Shown piece by piece: positions 29,001-43,500 of a stretch of DNA of 64,000 bases (within the stretch, counting starts at the first letter, position 1; each line of letters starts with the position of its first letter). The stretch covers positions 1 to 64,000 of the forward strand of contig JAKTNV010000618.1 in the NCBI GenBank assembly GCA_022747635.1. The letters are read 5' to 3'. A program made the position numbers and the translations under genes. The notes under the pieces were generated by a model. It ran no database searches. It was not told the origin of the DNA and worked only from the letters and a program-made list of their open reading frames with translations. This DNA is from Hetaerina americana. Its lineage: Eukaryota; Arthropoda; Insecta; Odonata; Calopterygidae.

Positions 29001-29690
29001 AACAACAATACTCACCATGGAAACATTTTTGTTTGATTTGCGTCGAGTGAGAATTTTACCTAGAACCCAAAGGGGGGGGTATTGGCACTTTTCATGGAAA
29101 AATGAGAAAAATTAAAATTTCTAAAAATGTAATAAATGCCTTCTATACACCTGAAACATTCACTCTATAATGCATTTTTTTTTTCGCGATATTTTTTGAA
29201 ATTTGGGCTCTTTTACCAACATTAACACTTGCGATGAGGCATCTTTTATGCTCATTTCTTGTCTTTAATGATTTATTCTGGGTTTTATTTTGTTTATTTG
29301 ATGAAAATGAACAACAATAAACACCATGGAAACATTTTTGTTTGATTTGTGTTGAGTGAGAATTTCACCTAGAACCCAAAGGGGGGGGTATTGGCACTTT
29401 TCATGGAAAAATGGGAAAAATTAAAATTTCTAAAAATGAAATAATTCCTCCTATACACCTTAACATTCACTCTATAATGGAAGATTGTTGTTTTTCGCAA
29501 TATTTTTTGAAATTTGGGCTCTTTTACTAACATTAACACTTGCGATGAGGCATCTTTTATGCTCATTTCTTGTCTTTAATGATTTATTCTGGGTTTTATT
29601 TTGTTTATTTCATGAAAATGAACAACAATACACACCATGGAAACATTTTTGTTTGATTTGTGTCGAGTGAGAATTTCACCTAGAACCCAA

Positions 29691-29804
29691 AAACAACAAT
29701 CTACCATTATAGAGTGATTGTTTGAGGTGTATAGAAGGCATTTATTTCATTTTTAGAAATTATAATTTTTCTCATTTTTCCATGAAAAGTGCCCTTTGGG
29801 TTCT
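29691..29804 (-). repeat. Inverted satellite segment 1 (about 114 bp)
   Basis: Forward monomer sequence ends at AGAACCCAA. The next bases are the reverse complement of the region running from the AAGGGCAC short form through TATACACCTC to ATTGTTGTTT. At about 29,804 the array returns to forward orientation with TTGTCTTTAATAATT. Both junctions share 3-4 bases with the alternative sequence (AAA on the left, TTCT on the right), which fits template switching at microhomology. Confidence 0.88.
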
Positions 29805-31862
29805 TGTCTTTAATAATTAATTCTGGGTTTTATTTTTTTTATATGATGAAAATGAACAACAATACACACCATGGAAACATTTTTGTTTGATTTGTGTCGA
29901 GTGAGAATTTCACCTAGAACCCAAAGGGGGGGGTATTGGCACTTTTCATGGAAAAATGAGAAAAATTAAAATTTCTAAAAATGTAATAAATGCCTTCTAT
30001 ACACCTGAAACATTCACTCTATAATGCATTTTTTTTTTCGCGATATTTTTTGAAATTTGGGCTCTTTTACCAACATTAACACTTGCGATGAGGCATCTTT
30101 TATGCTCATTTCTTGTCTTGAATGATTAATTCTGGGTTTTATTTTGTTTATTTGATGAAAATGAACAACAATACACACCATGGAAACATTTTTGTTTGAT
30201 TTGTGTCGAGTGAGAATTTCACCTAGAACCCAAAGGGCACTTTTCATGGAAAAATGAGAAAAATTATAATTTCTAAAAATGAAATAAATGCCTTCTATAC
30301 ACCTCAAACATTCACTCTATAATGGATGATTGTTGTTTTTCGCAATATTTTTTGAAATTTGGGCTCTTTTACTAACATTAACACTTGCGATGAGGCATCT
30401 TTAATGCTCATTTCTTGTCTTTAATGATTAATTCTGGGTTTTACTTTGTTTATTTGATGAAAATGAACAACAATACACACCATGGAAACATTTTTGTTTG
30501 ATTTGTGTCGAGTGAGAATTTCACCTAGAACCCAAAGGGGGGGGTATTGGCACTTTTCATGGAAAAATGAGAAAAATTAAAATTTCTAAAAATGAAAAAA
30601 ATGCCTTCTATACACCTCAAATATTCACTCTATAATGGATGATTGTTGTTTTTCGCAATATTTTTTTAAATTTGGGCTCTTTTACTAACATTAACACTTG
30701 CGATGAGGCATCTTTTATGCTCATTTCTTGTCTTTAATGATTTATTCTGGGTTTTATTTTGTTTATTTGATGAAAATGAACAACAATACACACCATGGAA
30801 ACATTTTTCTTTGATTTGTGTCGAGTGAGAAATTCACCTAGAACCCAAAGGGGGGGGTATTGGCACTTTTCATGGAAAAATGAGTAAAATTAAAATTTCT
30901 AAAAATGAAATAAATGCCTTCTATACACCTCAAACATTCACTCTATAATTGAAGATTGTTGTTTTTCGCGATTTTTTTTGAAATTTTGGCTCTTTTACTA
31001 ACATTAACACTTGCGATGAGTCATCTTTTATGCTCATTTCTTGTCTTTAATGATTTATTCTGGGTTTTATTTTGTTTATTTGATGAAAATGAACAACAAT
31101 ACACACCATGGAAACATTTTTGTTTGATTTGTGTCGAGTGAGAATTTCACCTAGAACCCAAAGGGGGGGGGGGGGTATTGGCACTTTCCATGGAAAAAAT
31201 GGGAAAATTTAAAATTTCTAAAAATGAAATAAATGCCTTCTATACACCTCAAACATTCACTCTATAATTGAAGATTGTTAATTAATTAATTAAGATTGTT
31301 GTTTTTCGCGATATTTTTTGAAATTTGGGCTCTTTTACTAACATTAACACTTGCGATGAGGCATCTTTTATGCTCATTTCTTGTCTATAAAAATTAATTC
31401 TGGGTTTTATTTTGTTTATTTGATGAAAATGAACAACAATACTCACCATGGAAACATTTTTGTTTGATTTGCGTCGAGTGAGAATTTTACCTAGAACCCA
31501 AAGGGGGGGGTATTGGCACTTTCATGGAAAAATGAGAAAAATTAAAATTTCTAAAAATGTAATAAATGCCTTCTATACACCTGAAACATTCACTCTATAA
31601 TGCATATTTTTTTTTTCGCGATATTTTTTGAAATTTGGGCTCTTTTACCAACATTAACACTTGCGATGAGGCATCTTTTATGCTCATTTCTTGTCTTGAA
31701 TGATTTATTCTGGGTTTTATTTTGTTTATTTGATGAAAATGAACAACAATAAACACCATGGAAACATTTTTGTTAGATTTGTGTCGAGTGAGAATTTCAC
31801 CTAGAACCCAAAGGGGGGGGTATTGGCACTTTTCATGGAAAAATGAGAAAAATTAAAATGTC

Positions 31863-32012
31863 ATAATTTTTCTCATTTTTCCATGAAAAGTGCCAATACC
31901 CCCCCCTTTGGGTTCTAGGTAAAATTCTCACTCGACGCAAATCAAACAAAAATGTTTCCATGGTGAGTATTGTTGTTCATTTTCATCAAATAAACAAAAT
32001 AAAACCCAGAAT
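31863..32012 (-). repeat. Inverted satellite segment 2 (about 150 bp)
   Basis: After a forward copy ending GAAAAATTAAAAT and a 3-bp filler (GTC, 31,860-31,862), the sequence is reverse-complement satellite through TTTCCATGAAAAGTGCC, a C7-8 tract, and CCATGGTGAGTATTG to AAAACCCAGA. Forward satellite resumes with TTATTTGATG. Because forward and inverted copies of the same landmarks abut at both ends, each junction is a long near-perfect palindrome (arms at least 58 bp at the left junction). Confidence 0.9.
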
Positions 32013-34033
32013 TTATTTGATGAAAATGAACAACAATACACACCATGGAAACATTTTTGTTTGATTTGTGTCGAGTGAGAATTTCACCTAGAACCCAAAG
32101 GGGGGGGGGGTATTGGCACTTTTCATGGAAAAATGGGAAAATTTAAAATTTCTAAAAATGAAATAAATGCCTTCTATACACCTCAAACATTCACTCTATA
32201 ATTGAAGATTGTTAATTAATTAATTAAGATTGTTGTTTTTCGCGATATTTTTTGAAATTTGGGCTCTTTTACTAACATTAACACTTGCGATGAGGCATCT
32301 TTTATGCTCATTTCTTGTCTATAAAAATTAATTCTGGGTTTTATTTTGTTTTATTTGATGAAAATGAACAACAATACTCACCATGGAAACATTTTTGTTT
32401 GATTTGCGTCGAGTGAGAATTTTACCTAGAACCCAAAGGGGGGGGTATTGGCACTTTTCATGGAAAAATGAGAAAAATTAAAATTTCTAAAAATGTAATA
32501 AATGCCTTCTATACACCTGAAACATTCACTCTATAATGCATATTTTTTTTTTCGCGATATTTTTTGAAATTTGGGCTCTTTTACCAACATTAACACTTGC
32601 GATGAGGCATCTTTTATGCTCATTTCTTGTCTTGAATGATTTATTCTGGGTTTTATTTTGTTTATTTGATGAAAATAAACAACAATACACACCATGGAAA
32701 CATTTTTCTTTGATTTGTGTCGAGTGAGAATTTCACCTAGAACCCAAAGGGGGGGGTATTGGCACTTTTCATGGAAAAATGAGAAAATTAAAATTTCTAA
32801 AAATGAAATAAATGCCTTCTATACACCTCAAACATTCACTCTATAATTGAAGATTGTTGTTTTTCGCAATATTTTTTGAAATTTGGGCTCTTTTACTAAC
32901 ATTAACACTTGCGATGAGGCATCTTTAATGCTCATTTCTTGTCTTTAATGATTAATTCTGGGTTTTACTTTGTTTATTTGATAAAAATGAACAACAATAC
33001 ACACCATGGAAACATTTTTGTTTGATTTGTGTCGAGTGAGAATTTCACCTAGAACCCAAAGGGGGGGGTATTGGCACTTTTCATGGAAAAATGAGAAAAA
33101 TTAAAATTTCTAAAAATGAAAAAAATGCCTTCTATACACCTCAAATATTCACTCTATAATGGATGATTGTTGTTTTTCGCAATATTTTTTGAAATTTGGG
33201 CTCTTTTACTAACATTAACACTTGCGATGAGGCATCTTTTATGCTCATTTCTTGTCTTTAATGATTTATTCTGGGTTCTATTTTGTTTATTTGATGAAAA
33301 TGAACAACAATACACACCATGGAAACATTTTTCTTTGATTTGTGTCGAGTGAGAAATTCACCTAGAACCCAAAGGGGGGGGTATTGGCACTTTTCATGGA
33401 AAAATGAGTAAAATTAAAATTTCTAAAAATGAAATAAATGCCTTCTATACACCTCAAACATTCACTCTATAATTGAAGATTGTTGTTTTTCGCGATTTTT
33501 TTTGAAATTTTGGCTCTTTTACTAACATTAACACTTGCGATGAGTCATCTTTTATGCTCATTTCTTGTCTTTAATGATTTATTCTGGGTTTTATTTTGTT
33601 TATTTGATGAAAATGAACAACAATACACACCATGGAAACATTTTTGTTTGATTTGTGTCGAGTGAGAATTTCACCTAGAACCCAAAGGGGGGGGGGGGGT
33701 ATTGGCACTTTCCATGGAAAAATGGGAAAATTTAAAATTTCTAAAAATGAAATAAATGCCTTCTATACACCTCAAACATTCACTCTATAATTGAAGATTG
33801 TTAATTAATTAATTAAGATTGTTGTTTTTCGCGATATTTTTTGAAATTTGGGCTCTTTTACTAACATTAACACTTGCGATGAGGCATCTTTTATGCTCAT
33901 TTCTTGTCTATAAAAATTAATTCTGGGTTTTATTTTGTTTATTTGATGAAAATGAACAACAATACTCACCATGGAAACATTTTTGTTTGATTTGCGTCGA
34001 GTGAGAATTTTACCTAGAACCCAAAGGGGGGGG

Positions 34034-34096
34034 TATTGGCACTTTTCATGGAAAAATGAGAAAAATTAAAATTTCTAAAAATGTAATAAATGCCTT
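34034..34096 (+). repeat. Truncated 63-bp satellite monomer
   Basis: A monomer of the TGCAT subfamily breaks off at AATGCCTT, and the next copy begins immediately with GTATTGGCAC. The lost part is about 250 bp. The intact equivalent is downstream near 34,434, so this marks a local deletion or an unequal-exchange breakpoint. Confidence 0.85.
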
Positions 34097-35999
34097 GTAT
34101 TGGCACTTTTCATGGAAAAATGGGAAAATTTAAAATTTCTAAAAATGAAATAAATGCCTTCTATACACCTCAAACATTCACTCTATAATTGAAGATTGTT
34201 AATTAATTAATTAAGATTGTTGTTTTTCGCGATATTTTTTGAAATTTGGGCTCTTTTACTAACATTAACACTTGCGATGAGGCATCTTTTATGCTCATTT
34301 CTTGTCTATAAAAATTAATTCTGGGTTTTATTTTGTTTATTTGATGAAAATGAACAACAATACTCACCATGGAAACATTTTTGTTTGATTTGCGTCGAGT
34401 GAGAATTTTACCTAGAACCCAAAGGGGGGGGTATTGGCACTTTTCATGGAAAAATGAGAAAAATTAAAATTTCTAAAAATGTAATAAATGCCTTCTATAC
34501 ACCTGAAACATTCACTCTATAATGCATATTTTTTTTTTCGCGATATTTTTTGAAATTTGGGCTCTTTTACCAACATTAACACTTGCGATGAGGCATCTTT
34601 TATGCTCATTTCTTGTCTTGAATGATTTATTCTGGGTTTTATTTTGTTTATTTGATGAAAATGAACAACAATACACACCATGGAAACATTTTTCTTTGAT
34701 TTGTGTCGAGTGAGAATTTCACCTAGAACCCAAAGGGGGGGGTATTGGCACTTTTCATGAAAAAATGAGAAAAATTAAAATTTCTAAAAATGAAATAAAT
34801 GCCTTCTATACACCTCAAACATTCACTCTATAATTGAAGATTGTTGTTTTTCGCGATATTTTTTGAAATTTTGGCTCTTTTACTAACATTAACACTTGCG
34901 ATGAGTCATCTTTTATGCTCATTTCTTGTCCTTAATGATTTATTCTGGGTTTTATTTTATTTATTTGATGAAAATGAACAACAATAAACACCATGGAAAC
35001 ATTTTTGTTTGATTTGTGTTGAGTGAGAATTTGACCTAGAACCCAAAGGGGGGGGTATTGGCACTTTTCATGGAAAAATGAGAAAAATTATAATTTCTAA
35101 AAATGAAATAAATGCCTTCTATACACCTCAAACATTCACTCTATAATGGATGATTGTTGCTTTTCGCAATATTTTTTGAAATTTGGGCTCTTTTACTAAC
35201 ATTAACACTTGCGATGAGGCATCTTTTATGCTCATTTCTTGTCTTTAATGATTAATTCTGGGTTTTATTTTGTTTATTTGATGAAAATGATCAACAATAC
35301 ACACCATGGAAACATTTTTGTTTGATTTGTGTCGTGTGAGAATTTCACCTAGAACCCAAAGGGGGGGGGTATTGGCACTTTTCATGGAAAAATGAGAAAA
35401 ATTAATATTTCTAAAAATGAAATAAATGCCTTCTATACACCTCAAACATTCACTCTATAATGGAAGATTGTAGATTTTTGCGATATTTTTTGAAATTTGG
35501 GCTCTTTTACTAACATTAACACTTGCGATGAGGCATCTTTTATGCTCATTTCTTGTCTTTAATGATTTATTCTGGGTTTTATTTTATTTATTTGATGAAA
35601 ATGAACAACAATACACACCATGGAAACAATTTTGTTTGATTTGTGTCGAGTGAGAATTTCACCTAGAACCCAAAGGGGGGGGTATTGGCACTTTTCATGG
35701 AAAAATGAGAAATATTAAAATTTCTAAAAATGAAATAAATGCCTTCTATACACCTCAAACATTCACTCTATAATTGAAGATTGTTGTTTTTCGCGATATT
35801 TTTTGAAATTTGGGCTCTTTTACTAACATTAACACTTGCGATGAGGCATCTTTTATGCTCATTTCTTGTCTTTAATGATTTATTCTGGGTTTTATTTTGT
35901 TTATTTGATGAAAATGAACAACAATACACACCATGGAAACATTTTTGTTTGATTTGTGTCGAGTGAGAATTTCACCTAGAACCCAAAGGGGGGGGTATT

Positions 36000-38900
36000 G
36001 GCACTTTTCATGGAAAAATGAGAAAAATTAATATTTCTAAAAATGAAAAAAATGCCTCCTATACACCTCAAACATTCACTCTATAATGAAAGATTGTAGT
36101 TTTTTGCGATATTTTTTGAAATTTGGGCTCTTTTACTAACATTAACACTTGCGATGAGGCATCTTTTATGCTCATTTCTTGTCTTTAATGATTTATTCTG
36201 GGTTTTATTTTGTTTATTTGATGAAAATGAACAACAATACACACCATGGAAACATTTTTGTTTGATTTGTGTCGAGTGAGAATTTCACCTAGAACCCAAA
36301 GGGGGGGGGGGTATTGGCACTTTTCATGGAAAAATGAGAAAAATTAAAATTTCTAAAAATGAAATAAATGCCTTCTATACACCTCAAACATTCACTCTAT
36401 AATGGATGATTGTTGTTTTTCGCAATATTTTTTGAAATTTGGGCTCTTTTACTAACATTAACACTTGCGATGAGGCATCTTTTATGCTCATTTCTTGTCT
36501 TTAATGATTAATTCTGGGTTTTATTTTGTTTATTTGATGAAAATGATCAACAATACACACCATGGAAACATTTTTGTTTGATTTGTGTCGTGTGAGAATT
36601 TCACCTAGAACCAAAAGGGGGGGGTATTGAAACTTTTCATGGAAAAATGAGAAAAATTAAAATTTCTAAAAATGAAATAAATGCCTCCTATACACCTCAA
36701 ACATTCACTCTATAATGGAAGATTGTAGTTTTTTGCGATATTTTTTGAAATTTGGGCTCTTTTACTAACATTAACACTTGCGATGAGGCATCTTTTATGC
36801 TCATTTCTTGTGTTTAATGATTTATTCTGGGTTTTATTTTATTTATTTAATGAAATTGAACAACAATACACACCATGGAAACATTTTTGTTTGATTTGAG
36901 TCGAGTGAGAATTTCACCTAGAACCCAAAGGGGGGGGTATTGGCACTTTTCATGGAAAAATGAGAAAAATTAAAATTTCTAAAAATGAAATAAATGCCTT
37001 CTATACACCTCAAACATTCACTCTATAATTGAAGATTGTTGTTTTTCGCGATATTTTTTTAAATTTTGGCTCTTTTACTTACATTAACACTTGCGATGAG
37101 GCATCTTTTATGCTCATTTCTTGTCTTTAATGATTTATTCTGGGTTTTATTTTGTTTATTTGATGAAAATGAACAACAATACACACCATGGAAACATTTT
37201 TGTTTGATTTGTGTCGAGTGAGAATTTCACCTAGAACCCAAAGGGCACTTTTCATGGAAAAATGAGAAAAATTATAATTTCTAAAAATGAAATAAATGCC
37301 TTCTATACACCTCAAACCTTCACTCTATAATGGATGATTGTTGTTTTTCGCAATATTTTTTGAAATTTGGGCTCTTTTACTAACATTAACACTTGCGATG
37401 AGGCATCTTTTATGCTCATTTCTTGTCTTTAATGATTAATTCTGGGTTTTATTTTGTTTATTTGATGAAAATGATCAACAATACACACCATGGAAACATT
37501 TTTGTTTGATTTGTGTCGTGTGAGAATTTCACCTAGAACCCAAAGGGGGGGGTATTGGCACTTTTCATGGAAAAATGAGAAAAATTAATATTTCTAAAAA
37601 TGAAAAAAATGCCTCCTATACACCTCAAACATTCACTCTATAATGAAAGATTGTAGTTTTTTGCGATATTTTTTGAAATTTGGGCTCTTTTACTAACATT
37701 AACACTTGCGATGAGGCATCTTTTATGCTCATTTCTTGTCTTTAATGATTTATTCTGGGTTTTATTTTGTTTATTTGATGAAAATGAACAACAATACACA
37801 CCATGGAAACATTTTTGTTTGATTTGTGTCGAGTGAGAATTTCACCTAGAACCCAAAGGGGGGGGGGTATTGGCACTTTTCATGGAAAAATGAGAAAAAT
37901 TAAAATTTCTAAAAATGAAATAAATGCCTTCTATACACCTCAAACATTCACTCTATAATGGATGATTGTTGTTTTTCGCAATATTTTTTGAAAGTTGGGC
38001 TCTTTTACTAACATTAACACTTGCGATGAGGCATCTTTTATGCTCATTTCTTGTCTTTAATGATTAATTCTGGGTTTTATTTTGTTTATTTGATGAAAAT
38101 GATCAACAATACACACCATGGAAACATTTTTGTTTGATTTGTGTCGTGTGAGAATTTCACCTAGAACCAAAAGGGGGGGGTATTGAAACTTTTCATGGAA
38201 AAATGAAAAAAATTAAAATTTCTAAAAATGAAATAAATGCCTCCTATACACCTCAAACATTCACTCTATAATGGAAGATTGTAGTTTTTTGCGATATTTT
38301 TTGAAATTTGGGCTCTTTTACTAACATTAACACTTGCGATGAGGCATCTTTTATGCTCATTTCTTGTGTTTAATGATTTATTCTGGGTTTTATTTTATTT
38401 ATTTAATGAAATTGAACAACAATACACACCATGGAAACATTTTTGTTTGATTTGTGTCGAGTGAGAATTTCACCTAGAACCCAAAGGGGGGGGTATTGGC
38501 ACTTTTCATGGAAAAATGAGAAAAATTAAAATTTCTAAAAATGAAATAAATGCCTTCTATACACCTCAAACATTCACTCTATAATTGAAGATTGTTGTTT
38601 TTCGCGATATTTTTTTAAATTTTGGCTCTTTTACTAACATTAACACTTGCGATGAGGCATCTTTTATGCTCATTTCTTGTCTTTAATGATTTATTCTGGG
38701 TTTTATTTTGTTTATTTGATGAAAATGAACAACAATACACACCATGGAAACATTTTTGTTTTATTTGTGTCGAGTGAGAATTTCACCTAGAACCCAAAGG
38801 GCACTTTTCATGGAAAAATGAGAAAAATTATAATTTCTAAAAATGAAATAAATGCCTTCTATACACCTCAAACATTCACTCTATAATGGATGATTGTTGT

Positions 38901-41900
38901 TTTTCGCAATATTTTTTGAAATTTGGGCTCTTTTACTAACATTAACACTTGCGATGAGGCATCTTTTATGCTCATTTCTTGTCTTTAATGATTTATTCTG
39001 GGTTTTATTTTATTTATTTGATGAAAATGAACAACAATACACACCATGGAAACAATTTTGTTTGATTTGTGTCGAGTGAGAATTTCACCTAGAACCCAAA
39101 GGGGGGGGTATTGGCACTTTTCATGGAAAAATGAGAAAAATTAATATTTCTAAAAATGAAAAAAATGCCTCCTATACACCTCAAACATTCACTCTATAAT
39201 GAAAGATTGTAGTTTTTTGCGATATTTTTTGAAATTTGGGCTCTTTTACTAACATTAACACTTGCGATGAGGCATCTTTTATGCTCATTTCTTGTCTTTA
39301 ATGATTAATTCTGGGTTTTATTTTGTTTATTTGATGAAAATGATCAACAATACACACCATGGAAACATTTTTGTTTGATTTGTGTCGTGTGAGAATTTCA
39401 CCTAGAACCAAAAGGGGGGGGTATTGAAACTTTTCATGGAAAAATGAGAAAAATTAAAATTTCTAAAAATGAAATAAATGCCTCCTATACACCTCAAACA
39501 TTCACTCTATAATGGAAGATTGTAGTTTTTTGCGATATTTTTTGAAATTTGGGCTCTTTTACTAACATTAACACTTGCGATGAGGCATCTTTTATGCTCA
39601 TTTCTTGTGTTTAATGATTTATTCTGGGTTTTATTTTATTTATTTAATGAAATTGAACAACAATACACACCATGGAAACATTTTTGTTTGATTTGTGTCG
39701 AGTGAGAATTTCACCTAGAACCCAAAGGGGGGGGTATTGGCACTTTTCATGGAAAAATGAGAAAAATTAAAATTTCTAAAAATGAAATAAATGCCTTCTA
39801 TACACCTCAAACATTCACTCTATAATTGAAGATTGTTGTTTTTCGCGATATTTTTTTAAATTTTGGCTCTTTTACTAACATTAACACTTGCGATGAGGCA
39901 TCTTTTATGCTCATTTCTTGTCTTTAATGATTAATTCTGGGTTTTATTTTGTTTATTTGATGAAAATGATCAACAATACACACCATGGAAACATTTTTGT
40001 TTGATTTGTGTCGTGTGAGAATTTCACCTAGAACCCAAAGGGGGGGGTATTGGCACTTTTCATGGAAAAATGAGAAAAATTAATATTTCTAAAAATGAAA
40101 AAAATGCCTCCTATACACCTCAAACATTCACTCTATAATGAAAGATTGTAGTTTTTTGCGATATTTTTTGAAATTTGGGCTCTTTTACTAACATTAACAC
40201 TTGCGATGAGGCATCTTTTATGCTCATTTCTTGTCTTTAATGATTTATTCTGGGTTTTATTTTGTTTATTTGATGAAAATGATCAACAATACACACCATG
40301 GAAACATTTTTGTTTGATTTGTGTCGAGTGAGAATTTCACCTAGAACCCAAAGGGGGGGGGGTATTGGCACTTTTCATGGAAAAATGAGAAAAATTAAAA
40401 TTTCTAAAAATGAAATAAATGCCTTCTATACACCTCAAACATTCACTCTATAATGGATGATTGTTGTTTTTCGCAATATTTTTTGAAATTTGGGCTCTTT
40501 TACTAACATTAACACTTGCGATGAGGCATCTTTTATGCTCATTTCTTGTCTTTAATGATTAATTCTGGGTTTTATTTTGTTTATTTGATGAAAATGATCA
40601 ACAATACACACCATGGAAACATTTTTGTTTGATTTGTGTCGTGTGAGAATTTCACCTAGAACCAAAAGGGGGGGGTATTGAAACTTTTCATGGAAAAATG
40701 AGAAAAATTAAAATTTCTAAAAATGAAATAAATGCCTCCTATACACCTCAAACATTCACTCTATAATGGAAGATTGTAGTTTTTTGCGATATTTTTTGAA
40801 ATTTGGGCTCTTTTACTAACATTAACACTTGCGATGAGGCATCTTTTATGCTCATTTCTTGTGTTTAATGATTTATTCTGGGTTTTATTTTATTTATTTA
40901 ATGAAATTGAACAACAATACACACCATGGAAACATTTTTGTTTGATTTGTGTCGAGTGAGAATTTCACCTAGAACCCAAAGGGGGGGGTATTGGCACTTT
41001 TCATGGAAAAATGAGAAAAATTAAAATTTCTAAAAATGAAATAAATGCCTTCTATACACCTCAAACATTCACTCTATAATTGAAGATTGTTGTTTTTCGC
41101 GATATTTTTTTAAATTTTGGCTCTTTTACTAACATTAACACTTGCGATGAGGCATCTTTTATGCTCATTTCTTGTCTTTAATGATTTATTCTGGGTTTTA
41201 TTTTGTTTATTTGATGAAAATGAACAACAATACACACCATGGAAACATTTTTGTTTTATTTGTGTCGAGTGAGAATTTCACCTAGAACCCAAAGGGCACT
41301 TTTCATGGAAAAATGAGAAAAATTATAATTTCTAAAAATGAAATAAATGCCTTCTATACACCTCAAACATTCACTCTATAATGGATGATTGTTGTTTTTC
41401 GCAATATTTTTTGAAATTTGGGCTCTTTTACTAACATTAACACTTGCGATGAGGCATCTTTTATGCTCATTTCTTGTCTTTAATGATTAATTCTGGGTTT
41501 TATTTTGTTTATTTGATGAAAATGATCAACAATACACACCATGGAAACATTTTTGTTTGATTTGTGTCGTGTGAGAATTTCACCTAGAACCCAAAGGGGG
41601 GGGTATTGGCACTTTTCATGGAAAAATGAGAAAAATTAATATTTCTAAAAATGAAATAAATGCCTTCTATACACCTCAAACATTCACTCTATAATGGAAG
41701 ATTGTAGATTTTTGCGATATTTTTTGAAATTTGGGCTCTTTTACTAACATTAACACTTGCGATGAGGCATCTTTTATGCTCATTTCTTGTCTTTAATGAT
41801 TTATTCTGGGTTTTATTTTATTTATTTGATGAAAATGAACAACAATACACACCATGGAAACAATTTTGTTTGATTTGTGTCGAGTGAGAATTTCACCTAG

Positions 41901-43500
41901 AACCCAAAGGGGGGGGTATTGGCACTTTTCATGGAAAAATGAGAAAAATTAAAATTTCTAAAAATGAAATAAATGCCTTCTATACACCTCAAACATTCAC
42001 TCTATAATGGATGATTGTTGTTTTTCGCAATATTTTTTGAAATTTGGGCTCTTTTACTAACATTAACACTTGCGATGAGGCATCTTTTATGCTCATTTCT
42101 TGTCTTTAATGATTTATTCTGGGTTTTATTTTGTTTATTTGATGAAAATGAACAACAATACACACCATGGAAACATTTTTGTTTGATTTGTGTCGAGTGA
42201 GAATTTCACCTAGAACCCAAAGGGGGGGGTATTGGCACTTTTCATGGAAAAATGAGAAAAATTAATATTTCTAAAAATGAAAAAAATGCCTCCTATACAC
42301 CTCAAACATTCACTCTATAATGAAAGATTGTAGTTTTTTGCGATATTTTTTGAAATTTGGGCTCTTTTACTAACATTAACACTTGCGATGAGGCATCTTT
42401 TATGCTCATTTCTTGTCTTTAATGATTTATTCTGGGTTTTATTTTGTTTATTTGATGAAAATGAACAACAATACACACCATGGAAACATTTTTGTTTGAT
42501 TTGTGTCGAGTGAGAATTTCACCTAGAACCCAAAGGGGGGGGGGGTATTGGCACTTTTCATGGAAAAATGAGAAAAATTAAAATTTCTAAAAATGAAATA
42601 AATGCCTTCTATACACCTCAAACATTCACTCTATAATGGATGATTGTTGTTTTTCGCAATATTTTTTGAAATTTGGGCTCTTTTACTAACATTAACACTT
42701 GCGATGAGGCATCTTTTATGCTTATTTCTTGTCTTTAATGATTAATTCTGGGTTTTATTTTGTTTATTTGATGAAAATGATCAACAATACACACCATGGA
42801 AACATTTTTGTTTGATTTGTGTCGTGTGAGAATTTCACCTAGAACCAAAAGGGGAGGGTATTGAAACTTTTCATGGAAAAATGAGAAAAATTAAAATTTC
42901 TAAAAATGAAATAAATGCCTCCTATACACCTCAAACATTCACTCTATAATGGAAGATTGTAGTTTTTTGCGATATTTTTTGAAATTTGGGCTCTTTTACT
43001 AACATTAACACTTGCGATGAGGCATCTTTTATGCTCATTTCTTGTGTTTAATGATTTATTCTGGGTTTTATTTTATTTATTTAATGAAATTGAACAACAA
43101 TACACACCATGGAAACATTTTTGTTTGATTTGTGTCGAGTGAGAATTTCACCTAGAACCCAAAGGGGGGGGTATTGGCACTTTTCATGGAAAAATGGGAA
43201 AAATTAAAATTTCTAAAAATGAAATAAATGCCTTCTATACACCTCAAACATTCACTCTATAATTGAGGATTGTTGTTTTTCGCGATATTTTTTGAAATTT
43301 GGGCTCTTTTACTAACATTAACACTTGCGATGAGGCACCTTTTATGCTCATTTCTTGTCTTGAATCATTTATTCTGGGTTTTATTTTGTTTATTTGATGA
43401 AAATGAACAACAATACTCACCATGGAAACATTTTTGTTTGATTTGCGTCGAGTGAGAATTTCACCTAGAACCCAAAGGGGGGGGTATTGAAACTTTTCAT
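36000..43500 (+). repeat. Middle-domain higher-order repeats (GTATTGAAAC variant)
   Basis: Here monomers with ACCAAAAGGGG...GTATTGAAACTTTTC recur near 36,611, 38,168, 39,411, 40,664 and 42,844, spaced 1,557, 1,243, 1,253 and 2,180 bp, that is four, five or seven monomers. Each is followed by a copy with TTGTGTTTAATG and AATGAAATTGAAC. The varying count suggests insertion or loss of whole monomers between otherwise shared blocks. Confidence 0.8.

Larger units (their letters stand above)
29690..34700. repeat. Rearranged boundary zone between satellite domains
   Basis: This interval holds both inverted segments, the 63-bp truncated monomer and the last copies of the AATT-insert and TGCAT subfamilies. 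It also carries local duplications with offsets of 2,524 bp (30,956 to 33,480) and 1,986 bp (32,536 to 34,522). Upstream and downstream monomer populations differ, so it reads as a domain boundary inside the array. Confidence 0.65.
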
